From Litoreibacter janthinus (GTDB lineage Bacteria > Pseudomonadota > Alphaproteobacteria > Rhodobacterales > Rhodobacteraceae), in contig NZ_FOYO01000001.1 in NCBI RefSeq assembly GCF_900111945.1, positions 2,115,751 through 2,179,750 of the forward strand: DNA of 64,000 bases, in the 5' to 3' direction. Below are positions 46,472-55,732 of this stretch, in pieces (positions within the stretch are counted from its first letter, which is position 1; every line of letters starts with the position of its first letter). The notes under the pieces are model-generated. The model ran no database searches, was not told where the DNA came from, and saw nothing but the letters and a program-made list of their open reading frames with translations. The position numbers were made by a program, and so were the translations under genes.

Positions 46472-48003
46472 CGCTTTTGCACCACCAAAATCTGGTCGCG
46501 TTTGTCTTTGTGCCATTGGGCTTGGAAGATGAAGCAGCCAGAGATGTCTTCGCGAAAGCCGTTTAACAGGTCCTGGATATTTGTGTCGGGGTGGGCAAAG
46601 CCGCCTTCGCGCAGATAACCCTGAAACAGAACTGCCGTGCGCGGATAGCCGTGATTTTCCAAGGCTTTGGGCTGGAATCGCAAATCTTCGACGATATAGA
46701 GCCCACCGGATTTCAGCTTGGGGAACAGCGCTGCAAAGGCATGTTGTTGGTGATGCGATGCATGAGACGCGTCATCAAGGATGACGTCGAACGGGGCCGC
46801 CTTACTGGTTGCCCGTTCAACTGTCTCCACCGCATCCGAGGAGGCGCGGATCGTTTTTAGTCGGGCGTCTTTTTTGCCCGCGTAGGCGTCCATGTCGACG
46901 CCGGTGATTTTGGCTTTTGACAGATACTCCAGCCACATATCCACCGCAGCTGGTTCGCTGAGGCCCAATAGCCCCATATGAATGGCGCGTCCACGAAGCG
47001 GGTTGAACAGCATCTGATACAGCTCGGTGAAGCGGTGTTTGGCACTGCCTTGATCCAAGCCGCGCTCGTCCGCCATATCGGTCAGGTTCACAATGCCACG
47101 ACCCTTGCGATCCGCGTTCGTAATCTCTGGGATCGCCGTGCCTGGGATCATTTTCGGCTCTTTTGGGCGATGCGGGTTCGACTTTGGCAATGGGGCGTCG
47201 GACGGCACGATGCCGTGCTTCTTGATCAGCTTGCCGATCAGGCTGTCTGGATGGGGCTCGCCATTTTCGCGTTCGATAATCCTCATCCGCATGCGGCGCC
47301 CCCAGAAGTGGATCGAGAGGGTGTTGTCGGTGACGTAGTGGCTCAGATCCATGTTCGGTTTCAGCATCATCCGACGCTTTTTGAAGCTGATCGGGAACAG
47401 CGCCTCGATCGGCATGGAATATTTGTGCTCACCTGTTTTGTGCAGGAAGTGGGTCAGGGCCTGCGGGCCCCAGACACCCCAAGACTGCTCACCCACATGG
47501 ACGGGATCACCGGCTTCTTTTTTGGCGCGCATTTCTGCCTTCAGGTCGTCGGAGAACCAGTCGGGAATGGCGTATTCGTCAGATGTGAAGTCTATCAATC
47601 CAGCAAGTGTGTCGCTGTCGGCAGGCAAGCCGACCACGCCGTTATTGATGTGATGCGCGCTTTCCCAGCCGTGGAAATGCCCGTTGGAGGAGGTAAAGCG
47701 CTTGACGCAATAGGCGTCGGTGTCTGCCCAGATTTGGTCGTCCGTCTTGGCCAGCATGTTGTAGCGCCACTTGTCCGCCTGCGGTGCGGGGGAGCCGGTG
47801 CGCTTATGCGCGATGACATTGCCAAGTGGCATAATCTCGTTCGCATCGCAAATCTCGATCCCATCGGGAATGTTACCCACGTCGCCATAGGTGTACATTT
47901 TGACGTGATGGCCCGCGTCGCGGAAAGACACGGCGCAGAGCTGCTCCATGTAGGAAAGATTGCCGCCGATCCACAGCTGGGCAATTGCATAGTCTTTGGA
48001 CAC
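46468..48003 (-). CDS. Fusion: DXD glycosyltransferase plus class I SAM-dependent methyltransferase
   Basis: 511 aa. GTG start with GAGAGG upstream. Residues 1-270 form a sugar-transferase-like domain with a DxD (WADTDAYCV, Asp94/Asp96), as in capsular polysaccharide and alpha-1,4-type transferases. Residues about 310-511 resemble the MycE-type O-methyltransferases: GLDQGSAKHRFTELYQMLF, then GVDMDAY, and the metal/acid motif VILDDASHASHHQQHAF, then LYIVEDLRF. A proline-rich linker joins them. One protein could add a sugar and then methylate it. First gene of the minus-strand operon; 140 bp divide it from the plus-strand glycosyltransferases. Confidence 0.78.
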   Translation of the reverse strand: MSKDYAIAQLWIGGNLSYMEQLCAVSFRDAGHHVKMYTYGDVGNIPDGIEICDANEIMPLGNVIAHKRTGSPAPQADKWRYNMLAKTDDQIWADTDAYCVKRFTSSNGHFHGWESAHHINNGVVGLPADSDTLAGLIDFTSDEYAIPDWFSDDLKAEMRAKKEAGDPVHVGEQSWGVWGPQALTHFLHKTGEHKYSMPIEALFPISFKKRRMMLKPNMDLSHYVTDNTLSIHFWGRRMRMRIIERENGEPHPDSLIGKLIKKHGIVPSDAPLPKSNPHRPKEPKMIPGTAIPEITNADRKGRGIVNLTDMADERGLDQGSAKHRFTELYQMLFNPLRGRAIHMGLLGLSEPAAVDMWLEYLSKAKITGVDMDAYAGKKDARLKTIRASSDAVETVERATSKAAPFDVILDDASHASHHQQHAFAALFPKLKSGGLYIVEDLRFQPKALENHGYPRTAVLFQGYLREGGFAHPDTNIQDLLNGFREDISGCFIFQAQWHKDKRDQILVVQKR

Positions 48004-48143
48004 GTTATCTGCCTCTCGAAAGCAAGGTTAATCCTTGCCCGTTCTTTATGATTGTTTCGATTCTCGCAAAGGAGGGGTTAAAACGCAAGGAAAAGCTGAT
48101 TCGTTGCGCAGGGAAAACGGGTCGTGAGGGCAACAGGCGTCAT

Positions 48144-49175
48144 ATGAAAATCACACTCGTCACGACGATGCGCAATGAAGGGCCGCATCTGCTGGAATGG
48201 ATTGCTCACCACCGCGCTGCTGGCGTGACTGATTTCCTCGTTTACACCAACGACTGCGAGGACGGCTCCGAGGCGCTGTTGAAGCTTTTGCCCGATGTTG
48301 TCCATGTGCCATTGGAAGACGGTAAGAAGCCCCCGCAATGGCGTGCTCTGAAGGCTGCTTGGGACCACCCCTTGGTTGCGGGTGCAGACTGGATCGCTTG
48401 CGTAGACTGCGATGAATTTATAAACATTAACAGCAGTATATCATCCATTCCTGACCTGATCGAGAAGGTTGAGGCAGATATGATCCTTTTGCCTTGGCGA
48501 CTGTTTGGTCATGCTGGGCAGGTCGGATTCTCTGACGCGCCGACGACGGAACGCTTCACCCGCGCAGCTCCCGAAACCCTGCTTTACCCCGCGATTGGCA
48601 GCTATTTTAAAACCCTGTTCCGGCGGCGTGGCCCATTCCGTCAGCTCGGAGTCCACCGCCCGAAACAAAAGAACGCTGATCGGCACGGGCTGCCCCGGAT
48701 CGTAGATGGCTCCGGCGCGGCTGTGCCCGACAGTTTGGCGGCAAATGAAGGGCAGATCATGCTCTGGGGGCAACCGATTGCCCGTGATCTGGTGCAGTTG
48801 AACCACTACTCTGTCCGTTCGGCGGCGGAGTTCATGCTGAAGCGCGGGCGAGGATTGCCCAATCACCAACAAAAACAGGTCGATCTGACCTATTGGGTGG
48901 AGCGGAACTTCAATACTGTCGAAGATCGCTCAATCGCCCACATGTCTGCCGCGACACAGAAAGTTTTACAGCAGTTTATGGCGCTGGAGGGGGTATCTGA
49001 CGCGCTTGACGCTTGCAGGAATTGGCACCGGCAACGGTTTGCGGACATGATGGAGGAACCGGAAGAGTTGAAGTTATACGGTCGCCTTTTGTTGGCAGAG
49101 GGGGCCGCGCATTTGCCCGAAGCGGTGGCGCTTGACCTGATCAGACGCTATGGAAGGGCCCATGGCTCAAACTGA
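48144..49175 (+). CDS. Glycosyltransferase, family-2-like (second copy)
   Basis: 343 aa from MKITLVTTMRNEGPHLLEW, preceded by GAGGG. It has the same motif set as the minus-strand copy: FLVYTNDCEDGSEALL, DxD in CVDCDEFINI (Asp88/Asp90), LLPWRLFGHAG and LNHYSVRSAAEFMLKR. It overlaps the following multidomain transferase gene by 14 bp, so the two are translationally linked, and it is divergent from the minus-strand operon. Substrate unknown. Confidence 0.85.
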   Translation: MKITLVTTMRNEGPHLLEWIAHHRAAGVTDFLVYTNDCEDGSEALLKLLPDVVHVPLEDGKKPPQWRALKAAWDHPLVAGADWIACVDCDEFININSSISSIPDLIEKVEADMILLPWRLFGHAGQVGFSDAPTTERFTRAAPETLLYPAIGSYFKTLFRRRGPFRQLGVHRPKQKNADRHGLPRIVDGSGAAVPDSLAANEGQIMLWGQPIARDLVQLNHYSVRSAAEFMLKRGRGLPNHQQKQVDLTYWVERNFNTVEDRSIAHMSAATQKVLQQFMALEGVSDALDACRNWHRQRFADMMEEPEELKLYGRLLLAEGAAHLPEAVALDLIRRYGRAHGSN

Positions 49176-51435
49176 TATCTATCTAAAGCGCGAATTGAAT
49201 ATTGTTGAGGATCAAGGCCTTGTGGCGCTTGATTGCATCGGCTGGGAAGATCCTGTCGGCGGGATGGGGCTGCGCGTGTTTTTCAAATCCGGTACCTCCT
49301 ACGATCCGTTCAGCCCCGAACCTCGCGACGGTTGCGCGACGTTTTCCGAGGCACGCATGATAAATGGCGGCCCGATGTTTGTCGGCACCGCAGGAGAACC
49401 TTCGAACCATATCAAAATGGCGTTGAAGGACGGAGAGCTGGAGCTGCCCGTTCAGCAACCTGAAACGGACCTGTTTGAAGACATGACTGTCTGCATGGTG
49501 GAGCGCAACGGCGAGACCATCGATGTGATCGAAGACTGGCTGCGCTACCACGTGACGGGTCACGGCTTGCAGGCCGTGTTGATGATTGATCGTGAAAAAC
49601 CAGGCAGCGAGAAAGGGTTCGAGCGCAAACTTAAAGTTCTTGCGAAGGAGGTCGGGCTTAAGCGCCTTGTCCATGTGAAGTCGTCGGTGCCTCTTGGCGA
49701 GACCAATCTGCCCGCTGCATCACACCCTTTCAACGCGCCCGATGCGCCGGGCAAAGACCGCATGGAAGACTTGCCGAGTGACCCGCAATCGTCGCCCTTG
49801 GCTGATCTGTCGCTGTACGAATGGGCGAAGTGGCGCTTCTTGGGGCGCGCGCGGGCGGTCATGAATATTGACCTGATGGACCTTCTGGCCCTAGACGCGA
49901 AACCCTTTGAGGCCGTCCATGACAGCTCTGTCGGGATCATACAGCTGATCGGCCAGCGCATCTATCCTTGGCGCGTGCGTCCGAAGAAAAAGCCGAGATT
50001 TGGCGATCACATCTGCCGCCAGTTCGACAATCCACGCGCCAACAGGCGCTGGTGCATCTCGCCGTCGCGGTTGGGCAGCGACAAGGTCTGGCGTTTCGTC
50101 CGCATCGTCGATGCAGAGCCGCAACCCGAAGAAACCATGGGCTTTCTTCGCGCCATGGCCATTCGCCACCCGAAAAACTCGGCTGCGGAACTGGTGCCAA
50201 AAACTTCTCTGATCGAAGATGACATGCTGCTGGCGATGGCGAAGGACATTTGGGATCACAAGCCCGTCCGCGCCCCAGAAAGCAAGATGGAAGAACCTGC
50301 GGGCAAGGCCATTGACGGCGGGCGCACGGTGATCGTCACCTGCATGAAGAACGAAGGGCCGTTCATCCTTGAATGGATTGCCTACCACCGTGCCATCGGG
50401 GTCGATGACTTTCTAGTCTATACCAATGACTGCAATGACGGCACGGACGAGTTGCTGGACCTGCTCCAAGATCGGGGCATCCTGCAACGCCGTGATAACA
50501 AATTTGCAGGCACCGACCTGAAGCCCCAGCACTGGGCCTTGGATGCCGCAGACAGCGAAGAGGTGTTCAAGAACGCCGGCTGGGCAATCTCGATGGACGT
50601 GGATGAGTTCATCAACATCCATGTAGGCGAGGGCAAGCTGGACGATCTTTATAAGGCGGTGGGTGATGCGAATATGATTTCGCTGACGTGGCGGCTATTC
50701 GGAAACGGCGATATCCATGAATACAAAGACGAATTCCTGATCTCCCAGTTCACCCGTTGCGCGCCGGAGCTGTGCCGCAAACCGCATCAAGCATGGGGCT
50801 TTAAGACGCTGTTCCGCAACATCGGCATCTACAAGAAGATGGGGGTCCATCGCCCGAAGGGTCTGAAGCCGGACTTATGGGACAAGATCAAATGGGTGAA
50901 CGGGTCGGGCAAGCCGATGCCGAAGAAGCTGATCCGCAATGGCTGGCGCTCCACCACGGACAGCTACGGTTATGATCTGGTGACGCTGAACCACTATGCT
51001 GTGCGCTCTGCCGAGAGTTTTTTGGTCAAACGGGATCGCGGTCGGGTCAACCATGTGGATAGGGATCAGGGGTTAAGCTATTGGTTCCGCATGAATAACA
51101 ACTGGCAAGAGGATCGCTCTGCCCAAACGAAGCTGCCGCTTTTGCAGGCCGAGTTTGAGCGTCTGATGGCCGACCCTGAATTGCGCGCGGCGCATGACTT
51201 TTCCGTCCGCAAGCACCGCGAAAAAATCGAAGAGCTGAAAGCGACAGACAACTACGCCAGCTTCTACAGGGACCTGACTGGGCCAAGGATGGAGCGGCTT
51301 GCCCGAATGCATGACCATTTCGGCGCGAATGTCTTTCTGTCAGGCCCGGACGTGATCCCTGACGACGTGGCGCTGATGGAGGAGATCCCCGAGAAGTTCT
51401 TCTTCACGGTGGAGCGCGCCAAGACGACGCATTAG
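49162..51435 (+). CDS. Two-domain glycosyltransferase: degenerate N-terminal and intact C-terminal family-2-like domains
   Basis: 757 aa from MAQTDIYLKRELN (ATG at 49150 is also possible). The C-terminal half (about 385-757) is the third copy of the family: VTCMKNEGPFILEWIAYH, FLVYTNDCNDGTDELL, DxD in SMDVDEFINI (Asp479/Asp481), LTWRLFGNG and LNHYAVRSAESFLVKR. The N-terminal half has the same order of elements in weakened form (CMVERNGETIDVIEDWLRYH at about 113, RAVMNIDLMDLL at about 230 where the DxD should be), suggesting an ancient internal duplication whose first copy lost its metal site. Residues 1-100 form a beta-rich start of unknown role. Confidence 0.78.
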   Translation: MAQTDIYLKRELNIVEDQGLVALDCIGWEDPVGGMGLRVFFKSGTSYDPFSPEPRDGCATFSEARMINGGPMFVGTAGEPSNHIKMALKDGELELPVQQPETDLFEDMTVCMVERNGETIDVIEDWLRYHVTGHGLQAVLMIDREKPGSEKGFERKLKVLAKEVGLKRLVHVKSSVPLGETNLPAASHPFNAPDAPGKDRMEDLPSDPQSSPLADLSLYEWAKWRFLGRARAVMNIDLMDLLALDAKPFEAVHDSSVGIIQLIGQRIYPWRVRPKKKPRFGDHICRQFDNPRANRRWCISPSRLGSDKVWRFVRIVDAEPQPEETMGFLRAMAIRHPKNSAAELVPKTSLIEDDMLLAMAKDIWDHKPVRAPESKMEEPAGKAIDGGRTVIVTCMKNEGPFILEWIAYHRAIGVDDFLVYTNDCNDGTDELLDLLQDRGILQRRDNKFAGTDLKPQHWALDAADSEEVFKNAGWAISMDVDEFINIHVGEGKLDDLYKAVGDANMISLTWRLFGNGDIHEYKDEFLISQFTRCAPELCRKPHQAWGFKTLFRNIGIYKKMGVHRPKGLKPDLWDKIKWVNGSGKPMPKKLIRNGWRSTTDSYGYDLVTLNHYAVRSAESFLVKRDRGRVNHVDRDQGLSYWFRMNNNWQEDRSAQTKLPLLQAEFERLMADPELRAAHDFSVRKHREKIEELKATDNYASFYRDLTGPRMERLARMHDHFGANVFLSGPDVIPDDVALMEEIPEKFFFTVERAKTTH

Positions 51436-51500
51436 AGCCTGACCGTTTTGGTGGGTTATGCCTTTCCAACATGCTTAGACGCGCGTAGAGACGGGGGGTC

Positions 51501-53150
51501 ATGTTGAACGCCATCCGTTCCCGCCAGACCGTCACCGGTCCCAAGAGCCTGCGCCGCGCCGCTGTGGTTCTTGCGGCCGTGTGCCTTTTGCCGATGATTG
51601 CTGTGGCGTTAGCCGCTTTGACCGGCGGCAGCGAAACACTGGAACATTTGGCCGATACTGTGCTGGGGCGCTACACGCGCACCACTGCATTGCTGGTGTT
51701 GCTGGTGTCTATTGGCACGTTGATGATCGGCACAGGGGCTGCGTGGCTTGTGACTATGACGGAATTTCCGGGCCGCAAGATGCTGGAAATCGCGTTGGTC
51801 ATCCCGCTCGCCTTTCCGGCTTATGTGCTGGCTTACGCCTACACACATATCCTCGACCATCCCGGCATTGTTCAATCGACGTTGCGCGATGTGACAGGCT
51901 GGGGCGCACGGGACTATTGGTTCCCCGAAATTCGATCCATCGGCGGGGCGGCGATGATGCTGATCCTCGTGCTGTATCCTTATGTTTACCTGTTGGCCCG
52001 TGCAGCATTCCTCCAGCAAAGCGCTACGTCGTTTCTGGCCGCCCGCGCCTTGGGGAAGACCCCGTGGCAGGCGTTTTTGCTGGTCTCGATCCCGATGGCA
52101 CGGCCTGCCATTGCCTCCGGAGTTTTACTGGCGGTGATGGAAACCATCGCGGATTTCGGCACTGTGGCATATTTCGGCGTGCAGACCTTTGCGACTGGGA
52201 TTTACACAAGCTGGTTCTCGCTGGGCGATAGGGCCGGGGCCGCTCAGCTGGCCTTGGGAATCCTGTCTGTCGCCTTGGTACTGGCAGTGCTGGAGCGGTC
52301 AACGCGCGGGCGGGCGAAATACCATGACAGCTCCAAGCGGCAAGAGCCGATGGACCCGATCGCTTTGACCGGCGTGGCGAAGTGGGGGGCAATGGCACTT
52401 TGCGTGGTGCCCGTCTTATTCGGCTGGGTCGTACCGGGCGTGGCCCTGATGATCATGGGACTGGGTAGTGAGCAGGACCTGCTGTCACCGCGCTATCTGG
52501 CGTTCGCACTGAATTCGGTGACTTTGGCTAGTATCGCGGCAGTTGTAACTGTAATTGCGGCGGTGACATTAGGCTATTTGCAGCGTCTTGATGACGGGCC
52601 GTTGTCTCGCATTTCCACGTCTGTCGCGCGCTTGGGCTATGCCGTGCCTGGCGGGGTGATTGCTGTGGGGCTGATGGTGCCTTTCGCAAATTTCGACAAC
52701 GCACTGGACGCGTGGATGCGGGCGACGTTTGACATCTCGACAGGATTGTTGATCACTGGCTCCATCTGGTTGCTGGTGATCGCCTATATGATCCGCTTTC
52801 TGGCCGCAGCACTTGGGGCCTATGAGGGTGGTCAGGTCGCCGTGAATGCGAATATGGACATGGCGTCGCGCGCTTTGGGGCAAACTGCGTTGGGCACATT
52901 GCGCCGCATTCACTTGCCCATCTTGCGTCCAAGCCTTCTGACCGCGTTGCTGATTGTCTTCGTGGATGTGATGAAGGAGCTTCCCGCCACCCTGATCCTG
53001 CGGCCGTTCAACTATGACACGCTGGCCGTGCAGGCCTACCGATTGGCGTCGGATGAGCGGCTGGAAGGGGCGGCTGTGCCGTCTTTGGTGATCGTCGCTA
53101 TCGGCTTGCTTCCGGTGGTCCTCATCTGCCGTCAGGTCAGGCGCAAATAG
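51501..53150 (+). CDS. fbpB: Ferric iron ABC transporter permease (FbpB/SfuB type, fused two-domain)
   Basis: 549 aa with about 12 membrane helices in two homologous halves, each with a permease EAA loop (ARALGKTPWQAFLLVSIPMARPAIASG near residue 185 and SRALGQTALGTLRRIHLPILRPSL near 460). This fused form is typical of the Fbp/Sfu/Hit Fe(III) importers. GGGG precedes the ATG. Convergent with the binding-protein gene, and no ATPase (FbpC) gene is adjacent, so it must lie elsewhere. Confidence 0.9.
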   Translation: MLNAIRSRQTVTGPKSLRRAAVVLAAVCLLPMIAVALAALTGGSETLEHLADTVLGRYTRTTALLVLLVSIGTLMIGTGAAWLVTMTEFPGRKMLEIALVIPLAFPAYVLAYAYTHILDHPGIVQSTLRDVTGWGARDYWFPEIRSIGGAAMMLILVLYPYVYLLARAAFLQQSATSFLAARALGKTPWQAFLLVSIPMARPAIASGVLLAVMETIADFGTVAYFGVQTFATGIYTSWFSLGDRAGAAQLALGILSVALVLAVLERSTRGRAKYHDSSKRQEPMDPIALTGVAKWGAMALCVVPVLFGWVVPGVALMIMGLGSEQDLLSPRYLAFALNSVTLASIAAVVTVIAAVTLGYLQRLDDGPLSRISTSVARLGYAVPGGVIAVGLMVPFANFDNALDAWMRATFDISTGLLITGSIWLLVIAYMIRFLAAALGAYEGGQVAVNANMDMASRALGQTALGTLRRIHLPILRPSLLTALLIVFVDVMKELPATLILRPFNYDTLAVQAYRLASDERLEGAAVPSLVIVAIGLLPVVLICRQVRRK

Positions 53151-53180
53151 CAAAAGGCGCGGAGGTTGCCCACCGCGCCC
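53151..53180 (-). terminator. Rho-independent terminator for fbpA (minus strand)
   Basis: On the minus strand the stem GGCGCGG / CCGCGCC encloses TGGGCAACCT and is followed by TTTTG. It lies between the convergent fbpB and fbpA stops, 26 bp after the fbpA stop. Confidence 0.8.
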
Positions 53181-53205
53181 TGAGGTCGTCTCGGATAGAA
53201 GACGC

Positions 53206-54228
53206 TTATTTCCAGCCTACCTGATTGAAAATTTCCAACGCCACGGGCAGCTTGGTTGCGACTGCGGACAAATCCACTTCGTCAGCCTTGAACTCGCCAA
53301 GTTGTTGCAGGGCGTCGTTACCCTTGAAGGCTGACACGACGGGGTATTCGTCGTTGCCGTCTGCGAAGTAGCGCTGCGCTTGCTCGGACACGAGGTATTC
53401 GAGGAACTTCACAGCGTTCTCGCGGTTCGGGGCGTGTTTAGCCACGCCGACGCCCGACAAGTTCACATGGGCGCCATTGCCGTCCTGATCCGGGAAGACC
53501 CAGCCGATGCGGTCGACCTGGGGCGAGACGCCGTCGACGTCAGTGCGCAGGGCGCGCGCGAAATAGTAGGTGTTGGACACGGCAATCGCGCATTCACCCG
53601 AGACGATACCGCGCAGCTGGTCCGTGTCGCCGCCTTGGGGGGAGCGGGCCATGTTGTCGACCACGCCTTGCGCCCATGCCGTTGCAGCTTCTTTACCCTC
53701 ATGCTCGACGATCGCGGCCAGCAAAGTCTGGTTGTAGGTGTTGCTCGAAGAGCGGATGCACACCATGCCTTTGTAGGCCGGATCGGCCAGATCGGCATAG
53801 GTCTTTGGCGGGTTGGCCACGGCGTCTTTGTCGTAGAAAATGATCCGCGCGCGTTGGGAAATGCCGAACCACTGGTTGTCACTGTCTTGCAGGTTCGCGG
53901 GAATGGCGGCTTCCAGAATTTCGCTCTCTACGGATTGCAGGACGCCCGCATCCTTGGCGCGTTTCAGGCGTGAGGTATCTACAGTGATCAGAATATCTGC
54001 GGGAGAGTTCGCGCCCTCGGCACCCATGCGTGTCAGCAATTCGTCGGATTGACCTTCGATGCGGTTGATGGTGATGCCGGTGGCCTTGGTGAAGTCGGAA
54101 TAGAGTTGCTCGTCCGTATCATAGTGGCGCGCGGAATAGAGGTTCAGCTCTTCTGCGGCGAAAGCCGGCAAGGCGACGCCAAAGGTGGCTGCAATTATCA
54201 ACGGGAGGGTGGTGGTAGCTTTGGTCAT
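53206..54228 (-). CDS. fbpA: Ferric iron ABC transporter periplasmic binding protein
   Basis: 340 aa with a signal peptide ending PAFAAEE. It starts the mature chain with LNLYSARHYDTDEQLY, typical of class II iron-binding proteins, and has the ligand pair in SNTYYFARAL (about 215-224) where FbpA-like proteins use two tyrosines for iron. It captures Fe3+ for the convergent FbpB permease, although the two genes are transcribed separately. The 174 bp upstream should carry an iron-responsive promoter; I did not find a clear Irr, RirA or Fur site. Confidence 0.9.
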   Translation of the reverse strand: MTKATTTLPLIIAATFGVALPAFAAEELNLYSARHYDTDEQLYSDFTKATGITINRIEGQSDELLTRMGAEGANSPADILITVDTSRLKRAKDAGVLQSVESEILEAAIPANLQDSDNQWFGISQRARIIFYDKDAVANPPKTYADLADPAYKGMVCIRSSSNTYNQTLLAAIVEHEGKEAATAWAQGVVDNMARSPQGGDTDQLRGIVSGECAIAVSNTYYFARALRTDVDGVSPQVDRIGWVFPDQDGNGAHVNLSGVGVAKHAPNRENAVKFLEYLVSEQAQRYFADGNDEYPVVSAFKGNDALQQLGEFKADEVDLSAVATKLPVALEIFNQVGWK

Positions 54229-54402
54229 TTTTAGCGATCCAATTGGGTTTGTTATTTCTTACTGTTTTGATTGGTTACTACATCCAGCAGGGGATGCAAG
54301 TGTTTCCGACTAAAACAATCAGAATTATTTGGAGCGGAGTGAGAAACGTAAAATGGGCGACCAGATGGCCGCCCATGCACCGCATCAAATATGACCCACG
54401 CC

Positions 54403-55623
54403 TTAGAAGAACGCTTGAAGCCCCGTGACGGCGCGCCCCAGAATGAGCGCATGGACGTCATGTGTGCCCTCATAGGTGTTCACTGTCTCAAGGTTCAGCA
54501 TATGGCGCATAATCTGGTAATCTTCCTGAATGCCATTGCCGCCATGCATGTCCCGCGACATTCGCGCCATATCCAGTGCTTTGCCGCAGTTGTTGCGTTT
54601 GACGATCGAGATCATCTCTGGAGCGGCGCGACCTTCGTCCATCAGACGCCCTACGCGCAAAGAGGCCTGAAGACCCAGCGAAATCTCGGTCAACATATCC
54701 GCCAGCTTCTTTTGATAGAGCTGCGTTTGCGCCAGAGGTTTGTCGAATTGCTTGCGGTCCAACCCGTATTGGCGGGCGGCGTGCATGCAAAACTCGGCGG
54801 CGCCCAGCACACCCCAAGAAATGCCGTAGCGCGCACGGTTCAGGCAACCGAACGGGCCTTTCAGGCCTTCGACATTGGGCAGCAGCGCATCTTCGCCAAC
54901 GGCCACGTCTTTCATAACGATCTCGCCCGTAGTGGATGCGCGCAGGGACAGCTTGCCACCGATCTTGGGCGCAGACAGGCCGTCCATGCCTTTCTCAAGC
55001 ACAAAGCCACGAATTTTACCGCCATGGGCTTCGGACTTTGCCCAGACCACAAATACATCTGCGAATGGGGCGTTGGAAATCCACATCTTTGCGCCGTTCA
55101 GCACGTAGCCACTGTCGGTCTTCTTGGCGACGGTTTTCATACCAGCTGGGTCGGAGCCTGCGTCGGGTTCGGTCAGGCCGAAACAGCCGATCAGATCGCC
55201 AGACGCCAAACCGGGCAGATATTTCTGTCGCTGCTCTTCAGAGCCGTAGGCATAGATCGGATACATCACCAGCGACGACTGCACCGACATCATCGACCGG
55301 TAGCCCGAATCCACTCGCTCAATTTCGCGCGCGACAAGGCCGTAAGTCACATAGGACGCGCCCAAGCCGCCGTACTGCTCCGGCACAGTCAGGCCCAACA
55401 GGCCAGCGGACCCCATCGCTTTGAACATACCTGGATCGACGGTCTCTTCGCGGTAGGCTGCGATTACTTTTGGTGCCAGTTCCGTTTCGGCAAAGCTGCG
55501 GGCCGCGTCGCGCAGCATGCGCTCGTCCTCGGTCAGTTGATCCTCTAGCCGGAACGGATCTTCCCAATCAAAACGGGCCATGTCTGGGGCGTCTTTTGCG
55601 GAAATCGGGGTGGTAACGTTCAT
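54403..55623 (-). CDS. gcdH: Glutaryl-CoA dehydrogenase (acyl-CoA dehydrogenase family)
   Basis: 406 aa. The glutaryl-CoA subgroup is indicated by [19 protein letters not shown] (the arginine that binds the second carboxylate) and by the end [19 protein letters not shown] containing the catalytic glutamate. The usual acyl-CoA dehydrogenase signatures are also present ([12 protein letters not shown], and [18 protein letters not shown]). It oxidises and decarboxylates glutaryl-CoA to crotonyl-CoA in lysine and aromatic breakdown. No partner gene is nearby. Divergent from the MoxR-type gene. Confidence 0.93.
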   Translation of the reverse strand: MNVTTPISAKDAPDMARFDWEDPFRLEDQLTEDERMLRDAARSFAETELAPKVIAAYREETVDPGMFKAMGSAGLLGLTVPEQYGGLGASYVTYGLVAREIERVDSGYRSMMSVQSSLVMYPIYAYGSEEQRQKYLPGLASGDLIGCFGLTEPDAGSDPAGMKTVAKKTDSGYVLNGAKMWISNAPFADVFVVWAKSEAHGGKIRGFVLEKGMDGLSAPKIGGKLSLRASTTGEIVMKDVAVGEDALLPNVEGLKGPFGCLNRARYGISWGVLGAAEFCMHAARQYGLDRKQFDKPLAQTQLYQKKLADMLTEISLGLQASLRVGRLMDEGRAAPEMISIVKRNNCGKALDMARMSRDMHGGNGIQEDYQIMRHMLNLETVNTYEGTHDVHALILGRAVTGLQAFF

Positions 55624-55732
55624 CGGGCAACTCCAATTGAAGGGTTCGACTTAGACTATAGTCGCGCTTGGTGCGGGGCAATGCTTGACGGCAGGGATGG
55701 TAGATGCAGCTATGGCGCACGGAGGAGACCCC

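Noticed and set aside
54229..54402. Iron-responsive site upstream of fbpA
   Set aside because: AT-rich sequence is present but no clear Irr, RirA, Fur or iron-rhodo-box palindrome was found.
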